Assembly (NCBI GenBank): GCA_024636785.1
Contig: JAGXGK010000012.1
Location: 1 to 53,425, forward strand
DNA length: 53,425 bases
Source of the DNA: Gammaproteobacteria bacterium
GTDB lineage: Bacteria; Pseudomonadota; Gammaproteobacteria; SZUA-229
Direction of reading: 5' to 3'
The position numbers were made by a program, and so were the translations under genes. The notes below the pieces were generated by a model that saw only the letters and a list, made by a program, of their open reading frames with translations, had not been told where the DNA came from and ran no database searches. Numbering within the stretch: position 1 is the first letter of the stretch; every line of letters begins with the position of its first letter. Shown piece by piece: positions 37,091 to 46,622 of the stretch.

Positions 37091-38737
37091 ATGGAAAATC
37101 AAAGAACCCTGCTCTATTTCGCCCTATTGTTTCTGGTCTATTTACTGTGGGCACAATGGCAAAATGATTATGCACCCCGCCCCGAAGTCGCCGTAGCACC
37201 GGAAAAATCCGAACAAATCGGCAGCAGCGAGATGGACAGTGACGTGCCACCGCCCATTAATGCAGTTGCTCCCAGTGCGGAGATAGAGAACAGGCCGGCA
37301 GCTGCAAGCAGCAGTCGAGTTATAACCATCGTAACCGATGTTTTGGAAGTTGAAATCAGTACCCGCGGCGGCGATGTACGCAGGGCAACCTTAAGAAAAT
37401 ATGCGGTTAATGCGGATAAACAGGATGAGAAGGTCGATCTGCTAACCGAAGATAGAACTAATTTCCATGTCGCGCAGTCCGGGCTGGTTTCAGCCAACAA
37501 GGAGACCGCCCCTACCCATAATGCAGTTTATACCGCCGAGCAGGACAGCTATCGCCTGGCCGAAGGTATTAATGAGATAAAAGTCCCTCTCTACTGGACC
37601 GGCAAAGACGGAACAAGAGTCACCAAGGTTTATACCTTCCGCAGAAACGATTACACCATTAATGTCGATCACGCCATTGCCGCCGGTGAGAAGGGCTGGA
37701 GTGGCAGTCAGTACATGCAGCTGTATCGCACCGAGCCAGTCGATGAAAACGCATCCATGTTTATTCACACCTATACCGGTGGCGTCATATATAACGACGA
37801 AATCAAATATGAAAAAATTGATTTCGGTGATATGCAGGAAAAGAATCTAAACAGAGAGCTGGAAAACGGCTGGCTGGCGATGATTCAGCACTATTTCCTG
37901 ATCGCGTGGATCACGGACAGTAACGAAAAGCACCTCTACTTTTCCCGTTATAACTCCGACAGCGGGCGCTATATACTCGGTACGCGCTCAGAGGCAAAAC
38001 GATTACAAGCGGGTGAGCAGAGCAGTTTTAACAGTCGCCTGGTCGTCGGTCCCAAACTTCAGGACAGGCTGGCGAAAGAGCAGCCCGGTCTGGAATTAAC
38101 CGTGGATTACGGCATACTCACCATCATTGCCAAACCCCTTTTCTGGTTGCTTAATCAGTACCATAATCTATTTGGTAACTGGGGCTGGGCCATTATCTTT
38201 CTGACCATTACGGTCAAAGCGCTATTCTATAAGTTGTCAGCGATGAGTTATAAATCGATGGCGAAAATGCGCAAAGTCGCGCCGCGCATGAAACAGATGA
38301 AGGAACAGTTCGGGGATGACCGTCAGGCCATGAGCAAGGCCATGATGGAAATGTACAAGCGGGAAAAGATCAATCCCATGGGTGGCTGTCTGCCTATCCT
38401 TGTACAGATACCGGTGTTCATTTCACTCTACTGGGTGCTGCTGGAAAGCGTGGAAATGCGCCAGGCCCCGTTCATGTTATGGCTCACCAACCTGTCAGCA
38501 CGTGACCCCTATTTCATCCTGCCATTGCTGATGGGCATATCAATGTTTGTGCAGCAGAAACTGAACCCGGCACCGGTCGATCCAGTGCAGCAGAAGATCT
38601 TCCAGTTTATGCCCATTGGTTTTACCGTTATGTTCGCCTTCTTCCCCTCCGGTCTGGTGCTGTACTGGGTCGTGAATAACCTGCTGTCGATTGCACAGCA
38701 ATGGGTCATCACCCGACGCATTGAGAACGAGAAATAA
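37091..38737 (+). CDS. yidC: Membrane protein insertase YidC
   Basis: YidC inserts and folds inner-membrane proteins with or without Sec. The 548-residue protein has an N-terminal anchor (TLLYFALLFLVYLLWAQW), then a large periplasmic domain (about 60-345). The conserved five-helix insertase core follows, with NWGWAIIFLTITVKALFYKL, a cytosolic loop MKQMKEQFGDDRQAMSKAMM and NPMGGCLPILVQIPVFISLY. The ATG at 37091 follows the yidD stop by two bases; a GTG one codon earlier is possible. It precedes mnmE by 60 bp. Confidence 0.98.
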   Translation: MENQRTLLYFALLFLVYLLWAQWQNDYAPRPEVAVAPEKSEQIGSSEMDSDVPPPINAVAPSAEIENRPAAASSSRVITIVTDVLEVEISTRGGDVRRATLRKYAVNADKQDEKVDLLTEDRTNFHVAQSGLVSANKETAPTHNAVYTAEQDSYRLAEGINEIKVPLYWTGKDGTRVTKVYTFRRNDYTINVDHAIAAGEKGWSGSQYMQLYRTEPVDENASMFIHTYTGGVIYNDEIKYEKIDFGDMQEKNLNRELENGWLAMIQHYFLIAWITDSNEKHLYFSRYNSDSGRYILGTRSEAKRLQAGEQSSFNSRLVVGPKLQDRLAKEQPGLELTVDYGILTIIAKPLFWLLNQYHNLFGNWGWAIIFLTITVKALFYKLSAMSYKSMAKMRKVAPRMKQMKEQFGDDRQAMSKAMMEMYKREKINPMGGCLPILVQIPVFISLYWVLLESVEMRQAPFMLWLTNLSARDPYFILPLLMGISMFVQQKLNPAPVDPVQQKIFQFMPIGFTVMFAFFPSGLVLYWVVNNLLSIAQQWVITRRIENEK

Positions 38738-38797
38738 AGTCCGGAAGAGAAAACGCATAAACGATTTCGACAGTCGTTCAATCGAGAAGTGATAAGC

Positions 38798-40141
38798 ATG
38801 GCGGAACAAGACACCATCGCCGCAGTCGCCACGCCTCCCGGACAGGGAGGCGTGGGCATCGTTCGCGTTTCGGGTAAACAGGCGCGCCATATTGCCGGGC
38901 AGCTGCTGGCCAAAAACATCAGCCCACGTTACGCCCATTACCTGCCATTTCTCGATGCAGAAAACCAGACCATAGACAGCGGCATCGCCCTGTTTTTCGA
39001 AGGCCCCCACTCCTTTACCGGTGAAGATGTTCTGGAGCTACAGGCCCATGGCGGGCCTTTCATCCTGGACATTCTGCTCAAGCGAGTGCTCTCGCTCGGC
39101 GCCCGCCCGGCCAGAGCCGGTGAGTTCAGCGAGCGTGCTTTTCTCAATGACAAAATTGACCTGGCCCAGGCCGAAGCCATCGCCGACCTGATCGCCGCCG
39201 AAAGTCATGAAGCTGCCCGCGCCGCCATGCATTCGCTGAACGGCGAATTCTCCAGAGAGATAAATGCACTGGTCGAGCAGCTCACGCAACTGAGAATCCA
39301 CGTCGAAGCCGCGTTGGATTTCCCTGAAGAAGAGATCGATTTTCTGGCCGACAAAGCCATCGAAAACAAACTCAAAATCGTCACGGAAAAATTGCAACAG
39401 GTTAAAGCCAGCGCAAAACAGGGTCGTCTGCTGAAAGAAGGCATGACCGTAGTCATCGCCGGCAAACCCAACGCCGGCAAATCGAGCCTGCTCAACCAGC
39501 TGTCCGGTCAGGACACCGCCATCGTCACCAACATTCCCGGTACCACCCGCGACATCCTGCGCGAACACATTCAGATTGACGGCCTGCCCTTACATATTAT
39601 CGATACCGCCGGCTTGCGCGAGAGTGAAGACATCGTCGAAAAAGAAGGCATCCGCCGCGCCCTGAACGAGATTGAAAAAGCCGATCGCCTGCTCTACGTT
39701 ATGGATAGCGAATCAGCCGAGGAAGAAAAGGAGGTCATCAATAATTTTTCCGAAAAACTGGGCATCACTTTTGTGCGTAATAAGATTGATGAAAACAATC
39801 TCGCCGCCGGTGTAAAAGAAAAAAGCGAAAAAATAACAGAAATATATCTGTCGGCGAAAACCGGCGAAGGCGTCGACTTATTAAAGCAGCATCTTAAAGA
39901 ATGCATGGGTTTCGAAACTCGCGTCGAAGGAAAATACATGGCCCGGCGCAGACATCTGGAAGCGATCGAAGCCGCCGAAAAGAATCTGGCCAGTGCCGAA
40001 TTGAATTTAGAATACAGACAGGGCGAACTGGTCGCTGAAGAACTCAGTATGGCGCAGAATCAGCTGGCCGGCATCACCGGTGAATTCAGCAGTGATGATT
40101 TACTGGGACGAATCTTTTCGGATTTCTGTATAGGGAAATAG
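38798..40141 (+). CDS. mnmE: tRNA modification GTPase MnmE
   Basis: MnmE, with MnmG, installs cmnm5 groups on wobble uridines of tRNA. The 447-residue protein shows the folate-binding N-domain ([20 protein letters not shown]). The G domain has [16 protein letters not shown] (G1), PGTTRD (G2), [13 protein letters not shown] (G3) and NKID (G4). The canonical C-terminal tail FCIGK carries the functional cysteine. The ATG at 38798 is used (GAGAAG upstream); a GTG three codons earlier is less likely. mnmG is not in the window. Confidence 0.98.
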   Translation: MAEQDTIAAVATPPGQGGVGIVRVSGKQARHIAGQLLAKNISPRYAHYLPFLDAENQTIDSGIALFFEGPHSFTGEDVLELQAHGGPFILDILLKRVLSLGARPARAGEFSERAFLNDKIDLAQAEAIADLIAAESHEAARAAMHSLNGEFSREINALVEQLTQLRIHVEAALDFPEEEIDFLADKAIENKLKIVTEKLQQVKASAKQGRLLKEGMTVVIAGKPNAGKSSLLNQLSGQDTAIVTNIPGTTRDILREHIQIDGLPLHIIDTAGLRESEDIVEKEGIRRALNEIEKADRLLYVMDSESAEEEKEVINNFSEKLGITFVRNKIDENNLAAGVKEKSEKITEIYLSAKTGEGVDLLKQHLKECMGFETRVEGKYMARRRHLEAIEAAEKNLASAELNLEYRQGELVAEELSMAQNQLAGITGEFSSDDLLGRIFSDFCIGK

Positions 40142-40271
40142 CCGATCAAAAATATCCTGCAAAGAAATCAGGAAAATGTTTTATATTATTTTTAAAGAGC
40201 GGTGAAGATAGATATGCGCGTACTTTCATCGAAAGCTTAAGTCAACTTTGACGCAAGCAGGTTCAACGTTA

Positions 40272-41162
40272 ATGAGCATTTCTAAATATCCTTCAAAGCT
40301 AAGCCTGCCCCAGAACAACCCCGGCGTTGAAAGTGTGCTGGAGTATCTTATTGCTAAATTCCCGGCCATTAATGCCGACGTGTGGCGGCAGCGTGTCGCT
40401 GGTGGCAAAGTGCATTGGCATGATGGCACATGCATTACTGCCGAATCACCCTTTCAGCCGCAACAACGGGTTTACTATTACCGCGAAGTCGAAAGTGAAA
40501 CAGTCATTCCCTTCGATGAGGAAATACTGTTTCAGGACAAACATATTTTAGTCGCTTATAAACCGCATTTTCTGGCGGTAACACCGGGCGGGATTTACAT
40601 AAAAGAGTGTCTGCAAAACCGGCTGCGTGACAAAACCGGGCATGATAACTTGCAGGCACTGCATCGACTGGATAGAGCCACTGCAGGTCTGGTGTTATTT
40701 TCAATCAATCCCAGTACACGCCATCTTTATCATCAGCTGTTTAAAAGCCATAAAATAGAAAAAACCTATCAGGCCATCGCCAGAATAGATGGAACTGAGA
40801 ATTTAACGGGACGATCATGGGAAATTAAAAATCGCATCGTGAAATCGGAACCGCGATTTCTCATGAAGATTGTTATCGGTGAAGCAAATAGTCATTCGAT
40901 GATACGCTGTTTGAAGCAGTGTTCCGACAAAGCATTATTTGAATTAAAACCGATTACCGGCAAAACACATCAGTTGCGACTGCACATGCAGGCAGTAGGC
41001 TATCCCCTGCTGCACGACCGCTACTATCCGAACTTACAGCCGGAATCCCCTGATGATTACGCCAGATCCTTGCAGCTGCTGGCGAAAGAGCTACGCTTTA
41101 TCGATCCGATCACACAGCAGTACAGAGTGTTTAGTAGCCGGATAAATCTGGAGATAGAGTAG
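40272..41162 (+). CDS. RluA-family pseudouridine synthase
   Basis: This 296-residue enzyme isomerises uridine to pseudouridine in RNA. An N-terminal S4-like part is suggested by VWRQRVAGGKVHWHDGT. The catalytic motif is LHRLDRATAGLVLFSINP, with the nucleophilic aspartate in RLDRA. PITGKTHQLRLHMQAVGYPL near the end binds RNA. The subfamily (rRNA versus tRNA target) is not clear; it resembles the RluA/TruC type. Preferred start is the ATG at 40272; an upstream TTG at 40248 is possible. It is followed by fabV after 89 bp. Confidence 0.9.
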   Translation: MSISKYPSKLSLPQNNPGVESVLEYLIAKFPAINADVWRQRVAGGKVHWHDGTCITAESPFQPQQRVYYYREVESETVIPFDEEILFQDKHILVAYKPHFLAVTPGGIYIKECLQNRLRDKTGHDNLQALHRLDRATAGLVLFSINPSTRHLYHQLFKSHKIEKTYQAIARIDGTENLTGRSWEIKNRIVKSEPRFLMKIVIGEANSHSMIRCLKQCSDKALFELKPITGKTHQLRLHMQAVGYPLLHDRYYPNLQPESPDDYARSLQLLAKELRFIDPITQQYRVFSSRINLEIE

Positions 41163-41251
41163 CGCCGCTTTTAGCCTGATAAAGGCATGCTAAAATAACA
41201 AAAATTCTTAATTTGACCACTCTCAATTTAACTATGGCGGAAATATATAAA

Positions 41252-42448
41252 GTGATTATCAAACCAAAAACTCGCGGCTTTATTTGCACCACCACGCACC
41301 CTACCGGCTGTGAAGCCAATGTAATGGAGCAGATAGCACGGGTAAAAGCTGATGGCGAAATGGCAGGTAGCCCGAAGAAAGTTTTAGTCATCGGCGCTTC
41401 AACCGGCTATGGTCTGGCCTCACGCATTACCGCCGCCTTTGGTGCTGGTGCAGCCACACTGGGCGTATTTCTGGAAAAACCCGCCAACGACAAAAAGCCC
41501 GGCTCTGCCGGCTGGTATAACTCAGCCGCTTTCGAGAAAGTCGCACACGCGGAAGGCCTGTACGCCAAAAGCATCAATGGCGATGCCTTCTCCAATGAAA
41601 TGCGCGCCAAAACCATCGAAATGATCAAAGCCGATCTGGGCCAGGTAGACCTGGTTGTCTACTCGTTGGCCTCGCCGGTGCGTAAACTGCCCGATAGCGG
41701 CGAATTGGTTCGCTCCGTATTAAAACCCATCGGCGAGACTTACAAAGCCACCGCGATCGATACCAGCAAAGACGTCATTATCGACGCTGAAATCGAGCCT
41801 GCGAGCGAAGCAGAGATACAGGACACCGTCACCGTTATGGGTGGAGAAGACTGGGAATTGTGGATGAGCGCGTTAAAAGAGGCCGGTGTTCTGGCCGATG
41901 GCATCAAAACGGTTTCCTACAGCTATATCGGCACCGATATTACCTGGCCCATTTACTGGCACGGCGCTCTGGGCAAAGCCAAAGAAGATATGGACCGCGC
42001 CGCCGGCGCATTACGCCAGTCACTCGCCGATATTAATGGCACCGCCAATGTCGCCGTACTGAAAAGCGTAGTCACCCAGGCCTCCGCCGCCATACCGGTT
42101 ATGCCTCTATATATCGCCATGAGCTTTAAGGTGATGAAAGAACTGGCTATTCACGAAGGCTGCATCGAACAGATCAATCGCCTGTTCCGTACCCAGTTAT
42201 ATAAGGAAGGCGGTCCGGACCTGGATGATAGCGGGCGTCTTCGTATGGACGACTGGGAACTGCGCGATGACGTACAGAACAAAGTGAAAGATCTCTGGCC
42301 CCAGGTCAACAATGAAAACATTTTTGAGCTCACCGATTATCAGGGCTATAAAGATGAATTCCTGAAACTGTTCGGCTTTGGCATCGCAGGCATTGATTAT
42401 GATATCGATGTGGATACATTGGTTGAGTTTGAGCCTGAGACGATTTAA
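41252..42448 (+). CDS. fabV: Trans-2-enoyl-ACP/CoA reductase FabV
   Basis: FabV is an NADH-dependent enoyl reductase of type II fatty-acid synthesis and is intrinsically triclosan-tolerant. The GTG at 41252 gives 398 residues and the family start (V/M)[19 protein letters not shown]. The alternatives at 41213 and 41234 add residues absent from homologues. The nucleotide site is [17 protein letters not shown]. The FabV catalytic Y-x8-K motif is in [20 protein letters not shown]. The C-terminal [19 protein letters not shown] is typical. No fabI is seen nearby, so it may be the organism's main enoyl reductase, though that needs the full genome. Confidence 0.96.
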   Translation: MIIKPKTRGFICTTTHPTGCEANVMEQIARVKADGEMAGSPKKVLVIGASTGYGLASRITAAFGAGAATLGVFLEKPANDKKPGSAGWYNSAAFEKVAHAEGLYAKSINGDAFSNEMRAKTIEMIKADLGQVDLVVYSLASPVRKLPDSGELVRSVLKPIGETYKATAIDTSKDVIIDAEIEPASEAEIQDTVTVMGGEDWELWMSALKEAGVLADGIKTVSYSYIGTDITWPIYWHGALGKAKEDMDRAAGALRQSLADINGTANVAVLKSVVTQASAAIPVMPLYIAMSFKVMKELAIHEGCIEQINRLFRTQLYKEGGPDLDDSGRLRMDDWELRDDVQNKVKDLWPQVNNENIFELTDYQGYKDEFLKLFGFGIAGIDYDIDVDTLVEFEPETI

Positions 42449-42474
42449 AGATAACTTTCAGGATAAGGTGAACC

Positions 42475-43347
42475 GTGGATATAGGTATTATCGGCATAGG
42501 CCTGATGGGTCACGCATTTGTGGAGCGCTATCTGGCACAGGATTATACGGTCAGGGTTTTTAATCGCAGCCGGGATCATGTCAAGGATCTGGCCGAGAGC
42601 GGCGTTATTATCTGTTCAACTGTGGATGAACTGATCAGCTTATCCTCCACTATTATTATGATGGTCAGTGATGCCGACGCAATCAGTCACCTGCTCCAGC
42701 TAAATCAACCGGACGATAAACCCGCAGACCTGCACGATAAAACAATCTTACAGATGGCGACGATATCACCTTCCCAGTCCAGAGAGGTAGGTGAAGCAAT
42801 TTCATCCTGCGGCGGTCGCTATCTGGAAGCGCCGGTGCTAGGCAGTATTCCCGAAGCAAAAACGGGTGCGCTGATCATCATGGCAGGCGGATCAAAAGCA
42901 GTGTTCGAAGATGTGCTGCCGACGCTACAGGTATTGGGCAGCGCGCCGCGTTACATCGGCGAAACAGGTTCAGCCGCCGCGCTCAAGCTATCCATGAATC
43001 AGCTGATTGCCTCGCTCACCGCCGGTTTTTCACTGAGCTTAGGTTATGCCATCGAAAACGGCGTCGATACGGAACAGTTTATGGAAACCGTGCGAGAAAG
43101 TGCACTGTATGCAAAAACCTACGACAAGAAGTTGCAGAAATATATTGAGCGTGATTTCGGCACCGCCAATTTTTCAACCCGGCATCTTTTAAAAGATATA
43201 CGTTTGTTTATCGATGACGCCAAAGCCGCCGGTTTGAATACGGATGCGCTGGAAGGCATTGAAAGAATAACAGACCAGGCAGTTGAGAACGGTATGGAGA
43301 AGATGGATTATTCATCGATTTTTCAGGTGATATGCCCGAAAAAATAG
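42475..43347 (+). CDS. NAD(P)-dependent beta-hydroxyacid dehydrogenase family protein
   Basis: This is a 290-residue protein of the 3-hydroxyisobutyrate dehydrogenase / 6-phosphogluconate-like superfamily. The N-terminal Rossmann fold begins IGIIGIGLMGHAFVERYL. GGRYLEAPVLGSIPEAKTGA corresponds to the substrate loop, and the catalytic lysine is in SAAALKLSMNQLIASL. The start is GTG (42475) with AAGGTG upstream. It lies 26 bp after fabV. Substrate unknown; glyoxylate or succinic semialdehyde reductase activity is possible in this family. Confidence 0.9.
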   Translation: MDIGIIGIGLMGHAFVERYLAQDYTVRVFNRSRDHVKDLAESGVIICSTVDELISLSSTIIMMVSDADAISHLLQLNQPDDKPADLHDKTILQMATISPSQSREVGEAISSCGGRYLEAPVLGSIPEAKTGALIIMAGGSKAVFEDVLPTLQVLGSAPRYIGETGSAAALKLSMNQLIASLTAGFSLSLGYAIENGVDTEQFMETVRESALYAKTYDKKLQKYIERDFGTANFSTRHLLKDIRLFIDDAKAAGLNTDALEGIERITDQAVENGMEKMDYSSIFQVICPKK

Positions 43348-43460
43348 TTATGGCCTGATCTTTCGTTTTGGGGCGAGTTCGTCATCCCGGTATGCTTTAA
43401 CTGTTATAGTACGGTTCAAAATTTAATTTCTTCCTTCCTTTTAATTTGTAAAACAACATC

Positions 43461-45017
43461 ATGAACAGCAAAAACCCGTCAGATCTTCACCTTAAACTCC
43501 GCAATCTTGAAAAAGAAGATTATCCGCAGGTCTCAAAATTAATGGAAGAAATTTATGCTGACATTGGCGGTGCCTGGTCCCAAAGTTCGCTGTTCGCACT
43601 GATCAAGGATTTTCCCGAAGGCCAGATAGTAATCGAAGACAACGGCAAAGTTGTCGCAGTCGCGCTTACGGTAAAGTGCAGTTATGAGCGCTTCAGTCTT
43701 ACCCATACCTATGACGACTTGATCGGCCGCCGCGATCGCATTAAACATGATGAAAAAGGTGATGCACTCTACGGCATGGATATGTTTGTCAGTAAGGAGT
43801 ACCGCGACTTACGACTGGGTCGAAGATTGTATGATGCACGCAAGGAGCTTTGCCGAAACTTCAACCTGCGCGCCATTCTGGCGGGTGGCAGAATTATAAA
43901 ATATCACGAACATGCAGAGATGAAACCTGCCGACTACATAGAAGCTGTGCGTCGCAGAGAAATCCACGACCCGATTCTCAGCTTCCAGTTGGCCAATGAT
44001 TTTGAAGTCAAACGCTTAATGAAAGGCTACATGCCGGAAGACAAAATGTCACTGGGATATGCCACCCTGCTTGAGTGGAATAACATCCTCTATGAGCCGG
44101 AATCCGGTGCCGCGGATTCTATGCGAAAAACAGTAGTGCGCGTTGGCATCGTGCAATGGCAGATGCGGCTTACCGACTCATTTGAGACGTGGTTGAATCA
44201 GGTGGAATACTTTGTCGATTCCATGTCGGCCTACAAAGCGGATTTCGTCCTGTTCCCGGAATTCTTTAATGTGCCGCTGATGGGCATCGGTGATCAGCAT
44301 AACCAGTACGATGCCATACGTTTTCTCGCCACCTTTTCTGATCGAATCGTCGAATCGATTTCGCAATTTGCAGTGACTTATAACATCAACATTATTGCCG
44401 GCAGTATGCCCGCCATGTCCGGTGATAATTTATACAACAACGCATACCTATGTCGGCGTGATGGCACCGTAGACGTGCAGCCAAAAATCCACATCACCCC
44501 GCATGAACGACGAGACTGGGTTATAGAAGGCGGTGATAGTCTGCAAGTGTTTGATACCGATGCCGGGCGCATCGGCATACTGATCTGTTACGACGTCGAG
44601 TTCCCCGAGCTTTCACGACTGCTGGCAAAGCAGGAAATGGAAATACTGTTTGTACCTTTCTGGACGGATACAAAAAATGGTTTTCTACGCGTGCAACGCT
44701 GCGCCCAGGCAAGAGCCATCGAAAACGAATGTTATGTCGCTATCGGCGGCAGTGTAGGCAACCTGCCCCAGGTCGAAAATGTAGATATTCAATATGCGCA
44801 ATCAGCCGTCTATTCACCCTCAGATTTTGCTTTTCCTCACGATGCAATCATGGCGGAAAGCACACCGAATACCGAAATGGCACTGATTGCTGACCTTGAT
44901 CTGGACAAACTGGTCCAGCTGCGACATGAAGGCTCAGTCACCAACTCCAGAGACCGTCGCGATGATCTGTTTGAATTGAACTGGCTGGGAATAGAAATAG
45001 AATCAGAAGAGCGCTGA
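43461..45017 (+). CDS. Bifunctional GNAT acetyltransferase / carbon-nitrogen hydrolase fusion
   Basis: This is a 518-residue two-domain protein. Residues about 10-190 form a GNAT N-acetyltransferase domain (acetyl-CoA loop near SKEYRDLRLGRRLYDARKEL). Residues about 225-510 form a nitrilase-superfamily amidohydrolase. Its Glu-Lys-Cys triad is visible: E in VLFPEFFNVPL, K in QPKIHITPHERRDW and C in IGILICYDVEFPEL. Such fusions are known in proteobacteria, but their substrate is not established. The pairing suggests coupled acylation and amide hydrolysis of a small metabolite. It ends the core-like plus-strand region before the repeat-bearing gap at 45018-45320. Confidence 0.92.
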   Translation: MNSKNPSDLHLKLRNLEKEDYPQVSKLMEEIYADIGGAWSQSSLFALIKDFPEGQIVIEDNGKVVAVALTVKCSYERFSLTHTYDDLIGRRDRIKHDEKGDALYGMDMFVSKEYRDLRLGRRLYDARKELCRNFNLRAILAGGRIIKYHEHAEMKPADYIEAVRRREIHDPILSFQLANDFEVKRLMKGYMPEDKMSLGYATLLEWNNILYEPESGAADSMRKTVVRVGIVQWQMRLTDSFETWLNQVEYFVDSMSAYKADFVLFPEFFNVPLMGIGDQHNQYDAIRFLATFSDRIVESISQFAVTYNINIIAGSMPAMSGDNLYNNAYLCRRDGTVDVQPKIHITPHERRDWVIEGGDSLQVFDTDAGRIGILICYDVEFPELSRLLAKQEMEILFVPFWTDTKNGFLRVQRCAQARAIENECYVAIGGSVGNLPQVENVDIQYAQSAVYSPSDFAFPHDAIMAESTPNTEMALIADLDLDKLVQLRHEGSVTNSRDRRDDLFELNWLGIEIESEER

Positions 45018-45320
45018 TATTTGTTTTTATAATTCTATTTTTAGTTAAAACCAAAAGCATTCACCGCAGAGGCCGCACTAAAATGCCGTGAGCATTTAAA
45101 CGCACGTAGGGCGACCCGTAGAGCGAGTTACAGCAAGTAAAGAGCGCAGCGGAAAACAAATATTGCTTCAGTTGTTTCTGAAACAAATCCCTTATTTACG
45201 TTTACAGAAATATCGCGGTCAAGCCTTCAGCACATGCAAAACGAAAAGCCCGCCTAGTGCTTCATTGACTAACCAACCAGCACTCTCCCAGTAGCTGCAG
45301 AGTCTGCTAACATACTACTA
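45018..45320. other. Gene-free gap with direct-repeat copy 1
   Basis: This 303-bp gap has no convincing gene. It contains AAAGCATTCACCGCAGAG (45054-45071), repeated exactly at 52350-52367. The following sequence is also partly conserved between the copies (AAATATTG..., then TTTCTGAAACAA versus TTTTTGAAACAA). An 80-bp insertion in this copy holds small inverted repeats (AAATGC-CGTGA-GCATTT). The rest would hold the promoter of the binding-protein gene, which I cannot define. Confidence 0.5.
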
Positions 45321-46190
45321 ATGAAATTTCAGCTATTAAACGCATTGCGCTGTCTCAGCTTTCTATTCCTGCTCCCCACCGCCGCGCCGGTTGTGGCAGA
45401 CAAGGCGGAACTGATATTCGCCGTACATCCTTATGATACTCCCAGCCGCATCATCATTCGCTTCCAGCCGGTGTGCGATTACCTGACCGAGGTGCTGCAG
45501 CGGCCAGTGAAGCTGTACATTACCACCAGCTACGAGGAGCAGATCCGTAAAATCGCCCGGGATGAGGTGGATATCGCCTACATGGGGCCCTCTCCCTATT
45601 TAAGGGCGCATGACCGATATGCGGAAAGCGGCAAGTCAAGGGTGCAGCTTATTGCGGTGGAGCCACCCTATCAGGGTGTCATCATCGTGCGCCGCGACAG
45701 TAACATCCACAGTCTGCGCGATTTACAGGACAAGACCTTCGCCTTTGGCGCGCTCCAGTCCTTTGCCGGCCATTACATGCCACGGGTGATGATGCTGGAT
45801 GCAGGCATCACTCTGGCCGATCTCAAGGACTACAGTTTTCTCGACCGGCATGAGCGAGTGGTGCTGTCCGTGGTACACGGTGATTTCGACGCCGGCGCCA
45901 CTACTCGCGGCATTGCTGAACACTATATCGACCGCCCGCCAGGGTTGCGTATTCTGGCGCTGACCCCGCCCCTGCCGCCATTGTCCCTGGTAGCCCGCCC
46001 CGGCCTGGATGCCGACACCATGGCTCGACTGCGCCAGGCGCTGATTGAGCCGGACATCGATGGTATACAGGCCCTGAAATCATTGGGTCAGAATGTCAGT
46101 TTCAGCATCATTGACGATGCCTCCTTCGATGAGGCGCGCAAGGTGATGGAACGTATAGAACGGAGTGGTGCTGCGTCTTCCCCGCCTTGA
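45321..46190 (+). CDS. PhnD-like periplasmic phosphate/phosphonate-type binding protein
   Basis: This is a 289-residue exported solute-binding protein of the PhnD-like (PF12974-type) family. It has a signal peptide of about 26 residues (LSFLFLLPTAAPVVADKAEL). The fold blocks are FAVHPYDTPSRIIIRFQPVCDYL, YITTSYEEQIRKIARDEVDIAYMGPSPYL, and FGALQSFAGHYMPRVMM (each shown in part). There is no ABC permease or ATPase nearby, so import is not its obvious job. Lone PhnD-like proteins next to histidine kinases often serve as ligand sensors. The downstream kinase and sigma-54 activator fit that, as inference. Start has no clear Shine-Dalgarno sequence. Confidence 0.87.
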   Translation: MKFQLLNALRCLSFLFLLPTAAPVVADKAELIFAVHPYDTPSRIIIRFQPVCDYLTEVLQRPVKLYITTSYEEQIRKIARDEVDIAYMGPSPYLRAHDRYAESGKSRVQLIAVEPPYQGVIIVRRDSNIHSLRDLQDKTFAFGALQSFAGHYMPRVMMLDAGITLADLKDYSFLDRHERVVLSVVHGDFDAGATTRGIAEHYIDRPPGLRILALTPPLPPLSLVARPGLDADTMARLRQALIEPDIDGIQALKSLGQNVSFSIIDDASFDEARKVMERIERSGAASSPP

Positions 46191-46250
46191 AAGCCCCTTC
46201 TGATGCTGGTCTGATTTTGTCGCCAACCATGACTGGTCATCAGCTGTTAC

Positions 46251-46265
46251 TGGCACAATTCATGC
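46251..46265 (+). promoter_or_regulatory. Candidate sigma-54 (-24/-12) promoter of an sRNA
   Basis: TGGCAC-N5-ATGC keeps the invariant GG and GC doublets 12 bases apart, exactly as in the porin promoter at 46533. One position of the TTGC half differs. A perfect palindrome ATGAC-TG-GTCAT lies just upstream (46229-46240). No ORF with a ribosome site begins downstream before the terminator at 46371. Confidence 0.55.
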
Positions 46266-46276
46266 GTATATGGATT

Positions 46277-46396
46277 GGTGCAAGACTGTTACTAAACGCT
46301 TTGCATATTTTGTGAAATTGACTCGCAGGCTATGTGCTGCGGCGGTCGATACAAGACTCCAGCTATTTTCGGGTGCCTTATGGCACCCTTTTTTTT
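46277..46396 (+). ncRNA. Candidate sigma-54-dependent small RNA (about 120 nt)
   Basis: The segment is bounded by a -24/-12 promoter ending at 46265 and a strong intrinsic terminator ending at 46396. The start is set 12 bases after the GC doublet. No coding frame fits: the only ORF across it (from 46270) lacks a ribosome site and reads through the terminator. The motif CAAGACT occurs twice inside it, as possible seed sequences. It lies between the binding-protein gene and the porin in the 432-bp gap 46191-46622. By analogy with Qrr or GlmY RNAs it could act by antisense pairing, but no target is identified. Confidence 0.45.
46371..46396 (+). terminator. Strong intrinsic terminator
   Basis: GGGTGCC-TTAT-GGCACCC forms a 7-bp GC-rich stem with a 4-base loop, followed directly by eight T. 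It lies 180 bp after the binding-protein stop and would end either readthrough from that gene or the proposed sRNA. Confidence 0.9.
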
Positions 46397-46532
46397 GGTA
46401 TAGTCTTACAAATACCATGGCATTTTACCCTTGTGCTGACCACTACGGATGCGCCCACCTAATTGCCCATTGTTTCGATAAATAAATTGTGAAATCAATA
46501 AGATAGTGGCCTTCTTGTTGTCTGTATTCCAT

Positions 46533-46548
46533 TGGCACGTATCTTGCT
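46533..46548 (+). promoter_or_regulatory. Sigma-54 (-24/-12) promoter of the porin gene
   Basis: TGGCACG-TATC-TTGCT matches the sigma-54 consensus TGGCACG-N4-TTGCW at every defined position. Transcription should start near 46559, giving a 64-base leader before the porin ATG at 46623. The activator is probably the NtrC-type protein encoded at 50159-51553. Confidence 0.85.
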
Positions 46549-46622
46549 GAATAGGTTGTACAGCGCATCTGCAAAATGGTGACGTCTGATAAATCGATAA
46601 CAACATGTGACGGGAGTCATCA

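Noticed and set aside
46270-46485. 71-codon frame across the gap before the porin
   Set aside because: It reads through a strong intrinsic terminator and has no Shine-Dalgarno sequence, so the non-coding RNA interpretation fits better.
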